Source: Voacanga thouarsii
Lineage: Eukaryota > Streptophyta > Magnoliopsida > Gentianales > Apocynaceae
Direction of reading: 5' to 3'
Length of the DNA stretch: 64,000 nt
Assembly: GCA_026120185.1 (NCBI GenBank)
Contig: JANUWF010001661.1
Span: forward strand, 186,001-250,000
Part shown: in pieces, positions 34,975-46,184 of the stretch
Layout: every line of letters starts with the position of its first letter
Position numbering within the stretch: position 1 is the first letter of the stretch
Translations under genes and position numbers: made by a program
Notes under the pieces: model-generated
Database searches by the model: none
What the model was told of the DNA's origin: nothing
Seen by the model: the letters and a program-made list of their open reading frames with translations, nothing else

Positions 34975-36180
34975 CTAACTTATTGCCTCTCCGCACAACG
35001 TAAACACGTAGTCAAATTGTGATTTGAAATCATCTTTGTCAGATTGAAAAATGGCATCAGTATACCTATTTATTTTCAAATCACCTTCTCCATATACTAA
35101 GAACATATCATTAATCCTTCGTAAGTACTTAAGAATGTTCTTTACAGCCGTCCAATGACCCTCACCAGGGTCACATTGGTATCTACTCGTTAAACTAAGA
35201 GCACAAGATACATTGGCCCTAGTACATATCATAGCGTACATGATAAATCCAACTGCCGAGGCATATGAAATCTTACTCATGTGATCTCTTTCAACTTGTA
35301 TCTTGAGAGACATCGACTTTGAAAGGCTTACACCATGTGACATGGATAAGAATCCCCTTTTGGATTGATTTATGCTAAACCTCTTTAGCACTTTATCTAT
35401 GTATGTAGACTGCGAAAAACCTAGCAACCTTTTGGATCTATCCCTATAGATCCTTATTCCAAGAATATAGGTTGCTTCACCAAGGTCTTTCATGGAGAAT
35501 TGTTTGGACAACCAAATTTTAACCATTTGCAAGACAGGTATATCGTTTCCTATTAGTAATATGTCATCTACATAAAGCAGTAAGAAAATAATTGCACTCT
35601 CATTAACCTTTTTGTATACACAAGGCTCATCCATGTTTTGAATGAAACCAAACTCTTTTATTGTTTCATTAAAATGGATATTCCAACTCCTAGAAACTTT
35701 CTTAAGTCCATAAATGGACCTTTGCAGCTTGCACACCTTTGTGCTATCAATGGATGTGAAACCCTCAGGTTGTATTATATACACTTCCTCAGTCAGATTT
35801 CCGTTTAGGAAAGCTGTTTTCACATCTATTTACCAAATCTCATAATTATGATGAGAAGCAATGGCTAGGAGTATCCTGATGGACTTCAACATGGCTACTG
35901 GCGAGAAGGTTTCATCATGGTCAATACCATGTTGTTGACTATAACCCTTCGCCACTAGTCGTGCATTATAGGTAACTAAGTTACCATCCATGTCCGTTTT
36001 CTTCTTGAAAACCTACTTGCACCCAATAGGTTTAATTCCTTTAGGTGTATCAACCAAAATCCATACTTAGTTGTCGTACATGGAATCCATCTCTGACTTC
36101 ATGGCCTCAAGCCATTTGCCAGATTTTGAACTGTTTAGAACATCCTTGTAGTTAGTAGGCTTATCTTCATCTCTGAGCAA
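34975..36180 (-). pseudogene. Copia-2 reverse transcriptase
   Basis: The best preserved RT here. The 282-residue frame at 35823-34975 has VKTAFLNGNLTEEVYI, LQRSIYGLKKVSRSWN, the intact box LLLYVDDILLIGND, MKDLGEATYILGIRIYRDR and the RNase H start DAIFQSDKDDFKSQFDYVF. Upstream (36180-35824), KWLEAMKSEMDSMYDN, VFKKKTDMDGNLVTYNARL and QQHGIDHDETFSPVAMLKS are in frame but broken by three stops (Q and W codons, each one C-to-T or G-to-A change). The whole polyprotein is not translatable. Confidence 0.9.
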
Positions 36181-37422
36181 TATGTCATTGTGGTCACTAA
36201 TGAGAAATCCATATTTCTCAAGTGTCACACGTATCCTACTACATCTACGAGATTCTTATGTATCAGAAGGTTAATCTATTCTCTCAATATATGTGGGGTT
36301 AGACGGTTGATCCTCATTTGTTTAATCTTCATGAACTTCACTAAGTTCAATCTTACTCCCACTGTCCCTCTTGAGCATGTGCTTTTTCTCTAAGAAGACT
36401 GCATGCTTCGAAACAACAATTTGTTCTCGGAGGGTAGATAGAAGTAATATTCGAAAGATTCTTTCAGATATCCCATAAACAAACACTTGTCAGACTTACT
36501 ATCAAGTTGTGTGACTGTGCCCTTTTAACAAAAGCAGGACAACTCCATACTCGCAAGTCAGATAACTTTGGTCTCTTGCCAAAGAACATCTCAAATGGGG
36601 TAGTATCAACCGATTTTGTTGGAACTCTATTTAGTACATAAACAGAAGTCTCTAGTGCATACCCCCAAAACAATTTTAGTAGGTCTGCAGAAGCCATCAT
36701 GGTCTGTACCATGTCTAGAAGGGTTCGATTCCTTCTCTCAGATACACCGTTATGTTAAGGTGTATATGGTGGAGTCCATTGAGATAATATCCCATTATCT
36801 CTAAAATAACTCAGAAACTCTTGGCTCAAGTATTCTCCTCCTTGATCATATCTTAGAGTCTTTATACTTTTGCCAAGTTGTTTTTCTATTTTATTCTTAA
36901 AGTCTTTGAACCTTTCAAAGGCCTCAGATTTGTATTTCATTAAATACAAACACCCGTATCGTGAGAAATCATCAATAAAGGTTATGAAATAGTTATAACC
37001 TCCTCTTACTTGTATTGACATTGGGCCACATATATCAGAATGTATGAGTTCTAGTAACTTCTTAGCCCATTCTCCTTTTCTTGGAAATGGAGTTTTAGCT
37101 ATTTTACTAAGTAAACAAGATTCGCATGTGCCATATAATCAAATGACCCTAAGTCACCAAGCTTGTGTAACTTAGAAACATGATTTTCATTTGCATGGCC
37201 CAAACGACAATGCCATAAGTAAGAGGTGTTAGAGTTATCCATTTTAGGTTTCTTATTGTTTATATTGAGAATTGGATTATCCAAGTCTAGAACATATAAA
37301 CCATTAACCAGAGTTGCTGAACCATAATGAATATCATTCAATGAAAAAGAATAATATTTATTCTTAAATATCAAATGAAATCCATTTAAGTCTAAACACG
37401 CAACTAAGATAATGTTCTTCAT
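36181..37422 (-). pseudogene. Copia-2 integrase (broken)
   Basis: 37422-37099 is the GAG-pre-integrase zinc finger (SYLWHCRLGHANENHVSKLH; the downstream CxxC is degraded). 37021-36755 is the catalytic core with FITFIDDFSRYGCLYLMKY, TLRYDQGGEYLSQEF and PPYTP. In the YDQGGEY box the usual aspartate precedes QGGEY and is present. 36712-36464 is the core end and C-terminal domain (LLKLFWGYALETSVYVLNRV, PFEMFFGKRPKLSDLRVWSC). Stops separate the frames. Confidence 0.88.
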
Positions 37423-37690
37423 TAAAACTGGTACATAATAACAGTTTTGTAGTTCTAGAATTAATCCCGAAGGCAGGTTTAGCTAGTAAGTCCCTACAAC
37501 AAGTGCAGCAACCTTTGCCCCATTTGCAGTACGTAGGTCCAGATCGCCTTTCTCTAGCCTTCTACTGCTCTTTAGTCCCAACAAGTTATTGTACAAATGA
37601 GATCCACATCCGGTATCTAATTCCCATATCTCATTTCTAAAGGCAGTATTTATCTCAATCATAAACATACCTGGAGAAGTAGTAAAAGTG
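37423..37690 (-). pseudogene. Copia-2 protease
   Basis: The minus strand carries EIWELDTGCGSHLYNNLLGL, giving the aspartic protease triad Asp-Thr-Gly, then LDLRTANGAKVAALVVGTY. This is the short Copia protease, about 60 residues visible. The active site looks intact, but neighbouring frames are broken. Confidence 0.85.
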
Positions 37691-38492
37691 CTTGTAAGCT
37701 TCTCCTTCTACTTCTTGTCCTTAATGGTCTCCAAGTAGGCTTTGCAATTGCTCCACCAGTGGCCCATTTTACCACAATGATGGCATGGGCCCTTGGTAGC
37801 TACGTCATTCTTGTTCACACTACCTTTGGGCTTCTTGGGAGCCTTCTTCTTTTTCTTTTGAACTTTCTTCTTAGAAGAAGATTCTACTATTAAAACTGCA
37901 TTAGAATCCTTTTGCTTGGAGGACTCCGTAGTTTTGAGAAGATTGATCAACTCAGGAATGGTGGATTCAATCTTGTTCATCTGATAGTTAATCACAAATT
38001 GTGAGAAACTATTAGGCAAAGATTGTAGAATTAAGTCAACACTTAAGTCATGATCCATTGCAAACCCGAGAGATCCAAGCTTCTCTATTAAGCCCAACAT
38101 CTTCAGCCCATGAGTGGCCACAGAAGAACATTCTGCCATTTTGCAACGAAATAGTTGCTTCAAGATCTCATATCTCTCAATCCTGGCTTGGGCATCAAAT
38201 AGCTCTCCAAGATGTAGTATAATGGATGCTCGTGCTGTTTTTTCAACTCAGGAGTCATGGATGCCAGCATAATACATGACGCTGTATCACTATCCTCCTT
38301 GTGCCTCTTGTGGACAGCATGCTCATAAGCATGAGCATTTTGGACTGGTGGTGGTGGAATAGGAGCATCTAGCACGTAGAGCAACTTTTTCGATTTGAGA
38401 ATGATTCTCAAATTTCTATACCAGTCGAGATAGTTTGATTTGGTTAATTTGTTGGTTTCCAAGATGCTACGTAAGTTTAGGTTTGTTGACAT
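37691..38492 (-). pseudogene. Copia-2 gag (one frameshift)
   Basis: The ATG at 38492 gives MSTNLNLRSILETNKLTKSN, YLDWYRNLRIILKSKKLLYV and ASCIMLASMTPELKKQHE. A frameshift near 38160 moves to the second frame (KLGSLGFAMDHDLSVDLILQ, SLPNSFSQFVINYQMNKI, STIPELINLLKTTE), a lysine-rich linker and an intact zinc knuckle, CHHCGKMGHWWSNC (37790-37749). This is a Copia capsid of the UBN2 type. A related gag on the other strand starts at 50469. Confidence 0.92.
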
Positions 38493-40302
38493 GATGTAAG
38501 TGACCTAGATGTAAAGATAGAGAACATTAGCTACTTGTATATGCACATGATATGCAAATAATTGGGATTTTAATTAAATGCATTTTTACTCCACTATTTT
38601 ACTCAAACCAATAGCCCCCACTACTGATTCGGGAAAGCCCGTTGGAAGCTTTCCTAGTAGACTGGTATCCAAATTTCTTAAGAATAACCTTGGGTTTCCC
38701 CAACAAGTCACCCTTGAGTTCATTGGTAGGTATCCAATACCAATTATATCGTATGTAACTATAGGATCATTAGATGATTAACAGCTTTTAATCTTAAAGC
38801 CTTTTGGGCTATCCCAACTTTTCCTCTAAATTTCTTTATGCTGGAGTTTGCCCAACCGAGATAAAGAATTTAGTTAAACCCGACCCATTAATTAGGAATT
38901 TAATTCCATAGCTTGAACATGCCCGATGTCAAGTAGGCTTGGGTTTGCCCAATAACCTGGTCTCGAAAAAGGACTCTCGTTCTTACTATATTAATAGAAG
39001 GAATTAGGTTTAATATTAATTGAGGGATTTGTTCCTTTTAGTGATTTCATTGAATGACATGCATAAAAATCAATAAATTACATAATTGATAATCATGGCA
39101 ATAAAGCGATTACATGGTATGGTTATGGACTTTACCCTAAATTAATTTCTTTGAGCCATAAAAGAAATTAATATAGTTAACCCTATGTGTTCATGCATGA
39201 TTCAAGTAGAAGGTCTTACCTTCTCGCCTTGTTTTGGTTGCCATCTCCAAAATAGAATAATTCTACTCCTATTTAACCTATGTAAACTAATTACATAATT
39301 TTCTAAAGAGAGAAAACCTCGAGTTACATTCGAGAAGAGTTAGATAAGAAGAGAATTACACAAGAATTCTAGAGAAGGCAGGACACGCAAGCCCTAGTTC
39401 ATAAAAAACCAAAATTGTAAAATGCATGAACAGATATAATTGGTTTTAGTCCGTAACTATCCACCATGCCATTGACTATGCTTAAACAAAATAAACATAT
39501 ACTTTTTATTATTTCAAAATCACTATTTTGAAAAAATAAAACAAATTCTAAAATCAATATTTTAGAAAAATACATTAATTTTAAATTTTCAAAATTAGTA
39601 TTTTGAAAAATAAAATTATTTGTCTCAAAACTAATTTTGAGAAAATGCTTTTGGATCCCGTCTCGCAACGATAACGGCGGTCTCGCTGGTCGGTCAGCGG
39701 GCAGAGATCAAGGGGGCAACGCCCCTTGCGGGGGTTAAGGGGCAGCGCCCCTATGGAAAAATTTTTATTTTGCCACCTCTCATCAAATGAGATTTTTTCC
39801 TTTTCAAAATTCTATTCCAATTTTTTTAAAATAGCTGGATCGTGCTAAATAGAGCATAATTGGCGCCGATTTGGAAGCCAGAGCCAGCGTCGGCTTTGTT
39901 TTGGTTTTCAAAAATTTTTCTCTTCCAAAAATAATTTCTGGACATCATGAACAGAATGGAACCGGCACCGGTTTGGAGGTTAGAGCCAGCGCCGACTATA
40001 GTCGGGAAGTGGCGGCAATTTTTAGAAAAATTTTTCAAAAATAATTTCTGGTACCCTAATCTTCTGCAAAATTTTTGTGAGGATAATTCTCAACAGAATT
40101 TTCTGTTTTGAAGCTCAAAACAACAACCAATTTGTTAGTTTAGACAAAACAAAACAGAAAATTAAATTCACAAGATGAAACAGAAGGCAACTTCCATGTT
40201 TAAGAAAACGTTTTTCTGCAAAAAATTTTCAGCACATAAAGAAAGCACCTTTCGAAATATGCTATAACTTTTACCCAATTATATTGTGCTACTGACCCAA
40301 CC
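38493..40302 (-). other. Copia-2 5' leader, highly structured
   Basis: Untranslated leader between primer-binding site and gag, minus sense. It contains, with respect to the + coordinates: three hairpin segments at 38680-38960 shared with 50001-50280; four perfect AT-rich tetraloop hairpins at 39512-39642; GC hairpins at 39684-39752 (CGCTG/CAGCG, CAAGGGG/CCCCTTG, AGGGGC/GCCCCT); and a GC-rich module at 39841-40015 also present in the LTR at 46185-47596. No gene is supported; the 89- and 70-residue minus frames here are leader. Confidence 0.75.
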
Positions 40303-40307
40303 CACAA

Positions 40308-43300
40308 TGTAATACCCCGCCCAAAACCACCTTTGACCTAGGGGAAAAAGTCATGCATTGCATAGTATTTTGCATTTCATGTGATATTTTAAAATTATGT
40401 TCACATGGGTGCATGTGATTTTCAAGGTTGCTCTTGCATTAATTTATTTGAGGAAAATAATTATGGTGTCGCATTACTTGGAAATTATTTTGGGTAAAAT
40501 TTAGTAGAGGAAATGGAGGGATGAGAACTAAGGTGAAAAGAATTTCTTAGAGATATATTAACATCGGAGTTAATTTGGAATAGCGGTTAGGTTTGGTAAT
40601 TATCCCTTGGTGACCCGAGTTCGAATCTTATCTCTTGCGAATTTTAGCTTTCTTTTCGAATTCTTTTTCTAGGTTTCTTCATGCCTTGGCCGAAAGCTAT
40701 CCAAGTGAATTTCAGTGACATCTTCTTAGGAGATAAGTCTCCATATTTATCTCCTAAATTTAAGGATTTTTGATAAGGATAAAGACTAAATTTTATTTCA
40801 GCTTATATCCTCTTTAATTTTTGAAAATCTTAGCTAGAATAATCAAATTTCAGCTTGTCTTTATTTAATCAGATTTTATATTAGTTAGCTTGAATTAATT
40901 TGTTATTTTCCTAGCAAAATATCTTGTTGATTTTGAACTTAGAACCCTAGCTGAAAATTTGGAAATTTTTCCAGCTTTGTGCTGCCACCTTGGAGCACTC
41001 CTAGCTCAACATAAACTCTTCCAAGACTAGGGAATCTTATCCTAAATTTTCTTGCAAATCAGGTTTTATTCTAATCCTAAACAAATTAGCCTTGTGCATG
41101 CACAAGCTGCACAAAAATTCCGCACTCCTAAGGTCATCCAAACTCTTCTAAACCTAGCTCAAATCACCTAAAACACCCCTCACCAATTTAGATTACTTTA
41201 GCTATACAAATCAGATTTTTATTCCCTTCAATTTCCAGAATTTCGGCCAGCTTGTGCACAGAATTTCGATCAGCTTTGCACACATTATTCTGCACGAAAT
41301 TTTGCACTCCAAAACATACCAAAACACCTTGTTGATTAAGCCAATTTACAGCACCTAAAACTCTCACTTTTCCTCTCTAATTTGCGGCCAAACAACAACC
41401 AAAACAGCCCATAATTTTCTCTCTTTTGTTCAGTAATTTTCACACAGCACACACACCCTTCTTGCACAGAATTTTTGGTTGACAAAACCCACACAAACTT
41501 CTTCTAGTTTTGGACAAAAACCTGAACACGCACAACCCTATCCTTGAGCACTATTTCGGCCAGCCTAGGGGAGCAATCCCAGATTATTTTTCTCCCCTTA
41601 ACCTCTCTTAGTTTCGGCCAACAATCAGGTACAGCAAGCTGCCAGATTTTCGACCTTGCTACCAAGGAAGTTTAGAGCTGTTAGGAAACCTTCATAACAT
41701 CAACTTCCAACCCTAATCAGACTCTCTTAACCCTAAACCAAGTTAGCCGTCCACTCCCTCTTTGCTGCACAAAAATTCCAACAAACTCTCCCCTGCAATT
41801 TTCGAAATACATAAGAGCAATCCCTAGCAAAAATCAAACACATCTTAAGGTAAGCAAAAATCCTCTCAATCTCTCGATTCCTTTCGTTCATTGATTCTTC
41901 TCTTTTTCTTCTCTTGAACCACGCCATATAAGGGCTGATCTCACCTTTCTTTCTTAACTTTCGGTCAAGAGGAGCAAAGAAGGCAGCTTTTCTTTTCTTC
42001 TCAAACGAACTCGGGATGATCACCATAGGAGCATCGAGATTTTGTTAATCCGGTGGTTGTAAGGTAAAGGAATTCTTACCCTTGAGGTCAAAGCTATGGT
42101 TTAATATGATTGATGATGTCTATGGAAGTATGATAGCATGATGAATGTGTTTAGTTGGGATAGATGAATATTTTGAGATGAGTATCATATCAAGTATGTT
42201 CAATAGATAGCGATGCTATATTTGATGTGATAATAATGGATGTGAATTGTGATGGTTAAGTCAAGACCCTTTTTGATATATTGTTCATATCTTTGATGGA
42301 TATATGGTCTTGGTGTATGTACTTTGAGGAAGGGGTAATTTATTTGAAGTTAGATAATGGATCATGAGTTGTTATGGAAATAAATGAGTTTAAATGCAAG
42401 CTTGAGTCGATTGAGACCCTGATCATGATATTATGTAATTCTAGATCAAGAGGTTATCTGAAGGAAGCGAGAAGTTGATTTTTATCTTGTTTATCTGAGG
42501 CGTATCAAGTAAGTCCTTGCATAAACTCTTTTGTTAAATGCTTGTGGTGGCAAGTCGAATGCTGTAAAGCTTTGTAAAGCTATTGTTGATCTATGATTAT
42601 TTGGGTTGTAAATGTGGATGTGTATTCACTAAATGGTTTTGTCAAACTAATGTCTTTATCAAGAACTGTTCTTTCTCTTAAACATTTTAGAAAACTCTTT
42701 TAAAAGAAAATCACGTTTTACAAAGCAAAGGTATGGAATCATTGTGAATCAAGAATTGACGGATATATTCATTGAGTACTTAATAAGGGTAGGCTAACAA
42801 TACTAGTATTGGAGGGCGTGAGTGAGTCTTTTGGCAGGCGGCCACCTCTAGAAGATAAGCTCTACTTGAAAAGGCAACAGTATTAATTGGTCAGGCCGGT
42901 CCGAGCTAGCATTTTTACCGGGTAAGGTATTATTTTCCCGGCATGGACACCCACCTGGATGGTTTTGTTGGGTGTAGAGATGGAGGAGTATCTCACCTGG
43001 TGGGTCGTACACCTACCCTTGATCGGAACGCCCAAAGTGTGGTAATCTGATCCTGTCATGGTGCACAAAGTGTGGTGCCTAGACCGTTCTTGTATCATGG
43101 GAGCCCAAAGTGTGGCGCCATGGCTGTTTTTGTCGAGTGGGTGATTTATTTTGTTCAAAGTGTGACAATGAGAAAACTCCACTCCTTGCAAAGAGAAATT
43201 ATTTATGACTTGCCAAATATTTCTACAAATATCTTCAGCTATGCATTCACGAATTGTTCAAAGTACCATGTGCACACACAGGACTTACTGAGATGTTAAT

Positions 43301-43613
43301 CTTACACTGTTTTATATCATGTTTTCAAGAGATTGATTATGCAGAGCAAGCGAGATGTGTAATAGTTGGAGTTTTTGTTATTTTCATTATGTTTTGAGAG
43401 ATAATTGTTGATTTATGCTTTTGGAACCGATGTATGCTTTTGTTTAGATTTGCTCCAGGTTGAGCCTGATGTAATAAGAGCTTTCCCTTATTTATCTAAA
43501 TTTGATTTCTTTGAGTTGACTTTATCTTTTGTACCTCATTTTAAAGACCCTTTGTCCTCAGGACGAGGTGACATGCCCGTCCTTTTTAGGGTACGTAGTT
43601 GGGGGGTGTTATA
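40308..43613 (+). mobile_element. Solo Tekay-like Gypsy LTR, 3.3 kb
   Basis: It starts TGTAATACCCCGCCC and ends GGGGGGTGTTATA, an inverted terminal match typical of Tekay/Del LTRs (the end should be TTACA, so one C-to-T change). It is flanked by perfect CACAA duplications at 40303-40307 and 43614-43618. No internal domain exists, so recombination between the LTRs of a former element removed it. It interrupts the Copia-2 leader and is therefore younger. 42770-42990 aligns with 23450-23720. Confidence 0.9.
40581..40628 (+). other. tRNA-promoter-like A/B boxes in LTR
   Basis: TAGCGGTTAGG (40581-40591) resembles a pol III A box and AGTTCGAATCT (40618-40628) is a good B box, about 27 bases apart. 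They may be a tRNA-like relic or chance. No full tRNA fold is visible. Confidence 0.35.
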
Positions 43614-43618
43614 CACAA

Positions 43619-43735
43619 AGCTCGAAACGATTTTGACTCGAATAAAAACGATTTTCACAGCGAACAAAGACAAGCACGAATACATGAAAATAATTTTTCA
43701 TGTCAAAATAATATCCGTAGACCACACATAGCATA
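43619..43735 (-). other. Copia-2 leader, part next to PBS
   Basis: The short leader segment left on the primer-binding-site side of the solo-LTR insertion; no other feature. Confidence 0.7.
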
Positions 43736-43748
43736 GCTCTGATACCAC
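43736..43748 (-). promoter_or_regulatory. Copia-2 primer-binding site
   Basis: The minus strand reads GTGGTATCAGAGC directly after the LTR end, a perfect initiator tRNA-Met site. Confidence 0.95.
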
Positions 43749-45471
43749 TGTTGGGTATCTCAGGCTCGTATCCTATATGGCACAACGAAAAATAAAATGA
43801 GATACCATCCCAAGACCCACTTATGTGTGGAAAAAAATACATAAAGATAATAAAGGTAGCAGCTTTTTGCCTTCGTTTGATCATCCGAAGAACAAAATTT
43901 CTTCTTCAAGTCGAGGCGCGATCCAGCAATCCTCTTGTGCAAACTCCACGTGGGTTGAACGTCTAACCACTACAATCATAGTGTGTGATTATCTTTAATA
44001 GTAATCCACACAGAGGAATACTCAAGCACCAAAATTTTCTATGCTAGCAGAAAAAGATGGCGGCTAGGGCTATTTTCGTTTTCAGCAAAACGAGAGAGAG
44101 AGAAGAAGAAGAAGAAGACGTTTGTTTTTTAACTCCTATTTTCATATGAATCACACTTGGATTAGGGTTTCGAGCATATCCAATATATGTTCCAAAATCC
44201 ACTGAAAATCTGAAATTCTAAGACAATTAGAATTTCCTAATTGTAATTGAAAACATCATGTTCCCACAATTACAACTTGGACAACAAATTATAACTAATT
44301 ATAATTTGTCCACAACTTTTCTTTCTTGCAATTAACCCCTCTATGTTATCAAATAATATCTTGAGTATATAATCCTATATTGTGTGTGACCTATTAGTTT
44401 CCCAATCAATTGGTAGCGAACATGAATTTATCTAAACGTCTTTGAGATTAATAATCAATAATTAATTAGAATTAATCCTATTAATTCTAATCAGGATTGG
44501 TTTATTAATTCATCAATTTATAAATTCATATTCCCAGATCATGAGCGGTATCTAGCAACACATCATAACCACCCAAGAGTCCAGGAAGTCAAGTGGCTTG
44601 ATATGAACCCTTTAATAACAAACTTCAGTGCAAGAAACTCCTTTCACTATATAATATCTCATTTAGTTTGGAGTACGGAATTAGTGCCAACTCCTTACAG
44701 AATTAATTCTGGCCCGAATACAATAGTGCTTGTACTAGGAACCCACTACTCTAGATGTGTATCAATTGGAACTGTTTCCAATACACAATCGCCATGGCTA
44801 AGGACTTTCCGAGTAGTAATTCCTACAAGTGGCTGTGAGATATTCGCCCCTACTATTAGGAGTGGTGAATCCTTTATTGATCATCTCAACTACTTTCGTT
44901 TACCTCATAATGTACTCAATATTCATCCTATAAGCGGCCCTCGATCGAGCTCCAGAGATTGGAATCAAAATATAAAGCTCAGCAAAAAAAGTACCTTGGA
45001 GATCTCAAATCTAAGGATATTTGCACGTTTACTATATTGAGATTATATCACTGGCACTAAATAGTTATCCATGTGATTATCTCAAAGTTAGGTCATCCAA
45101 TGAACTTGTTCCATTAACAAGCATCCATGTGTTAACTTTGAGCATCTCAATATTCACGGATATGAGAACCACCGCCTGATCAAATCAGGAAGTCTAACAC
45201 ATGCTAGTCTTAACGCATTAATGATGTCCTGTCTCATTAATACTATGACTAGGGATTATTTAAGTACTAACATTATACAGTGCAGTAGGAATTTCATATC
45301 ATGATCTCTATCATAATTTCCTTAACACAGTGCTGTACTAGAGATTTTATCAAACAGTTTTATTACTTAAAAGTAAACAAAAGAAACTGTAAGATAAATA
45401 ATGTCTTTTATTAAAATAACACGTGTCATATACAATGTATAAGTGATTACCTATAGGGCACAACACTAACA
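43749..45471 (-). repeat. Copia-2 5' LTR
   Basis: The minus strand starts TGTTAGTGTTGTGCCC at 45471 and ends ...GATACCCAACA at 43749. It pairs with 32953-34757. Most of the length difference is the microsatellite, short here. The frame at 44603 is LTR-derived. Confidence 0.95.
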
Positions 45472-45477
45472 ATCCTG

Positions 45478-46184
45478 TGGACTTACATTTCATTGATCCC
45501 AAATATATAGCCAGGCTTGAGAGACTTAGTGGTAGGACATTTTAACCTAATTGTTATACTGATCACACTATCCTACAACACTTGGGAATTAATGAAGAAT
45601 TCAGTAACCTCCTCTTTGACTTGGGTTAGGAGTTGTTCTTTAATATTATTGAGTTGTGTTATGGTAATCTTGTGCTAAAATTCCTTAGCACCTCTTATTT
45701 TAGGCCGAAATGTATGAGCTTTAATAATTTTCATAGCATTAGCTTTTGCCTATATGGTCAACATTTTAACATGTCTTTAAATTAGTTTGGAGTGGCTTTA
45801 GGATTCTATGCTAGGGAAGATAATGCGCCACAAAGAGATAGTTTTGCAAATGAGTTAGATAGGGTGGCTTTTTAGTAGGCACATACCCCTGGCCCTTTTG
45901 GAGGGCACGTATTTCAAAAATAGCTAATTTACCTCTCCCACTGTTAGGTATCTCTATATACTTATTGCTCACACCATTAGGGATAAGAAGGAGAGTGATG
46001 AAGTAGTCACTTAGTGGGATTTATTTCATCTTTGATTTATAATGACTTGTACTCCTATTAGTATCACTATCTCTTTTGCTTCCTATCTTGACTCTGTGGT
46101 TATTTCTAAGAGGGATGCTCTTTGTGGTTTGCCATACATCACTAAATTAGCTAAGAATCTTTGATTCATTGATGTGTTTGAATT
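45478..46184 (+). pseudogene. Athila ORF-1, N-terminal part (copy A)
   Basis: Read across frames it has VDLHFIDPKYIARLERLSGR, TILQHLGINEEFSNLLFDLG, CLYGQHFNMSLN, FGVALGFYAREDNAPQRDSF, RYLYILIAHTIRDKKESDEV and DALCGLPYITKLAKNL. This order matches the Arabidopsis retrotransposon ORF-1 family (ATHILA, PF03078-like, from memory), which occupies the post-pol, env-like position. Function unknown. At least five stops break it, and an LTR interrupts it at 46185. Confidence 0.75.

Larger units (their letters stand above)
32953..45471 (-). mobile_element. Copia-2: long Ty1/Copia element with nested solo LTR
   Basis: Minus-strand element with LTRs 32953-34757 (3') and 43749-45471 (5'), a tRNA-Met primer-binding site, a 5.2 kb leader interval of which 3.3 kb is an inserted solo LTR, then gag, protease, integrase, RT and RNase H. 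No target duplication exists: the left flank is AATAT in SIRE-like sequence and the right flank is ATCCT in Athila ORF-1. The two ends therefore seem to come from different insertion events. Confidence 0.9.
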
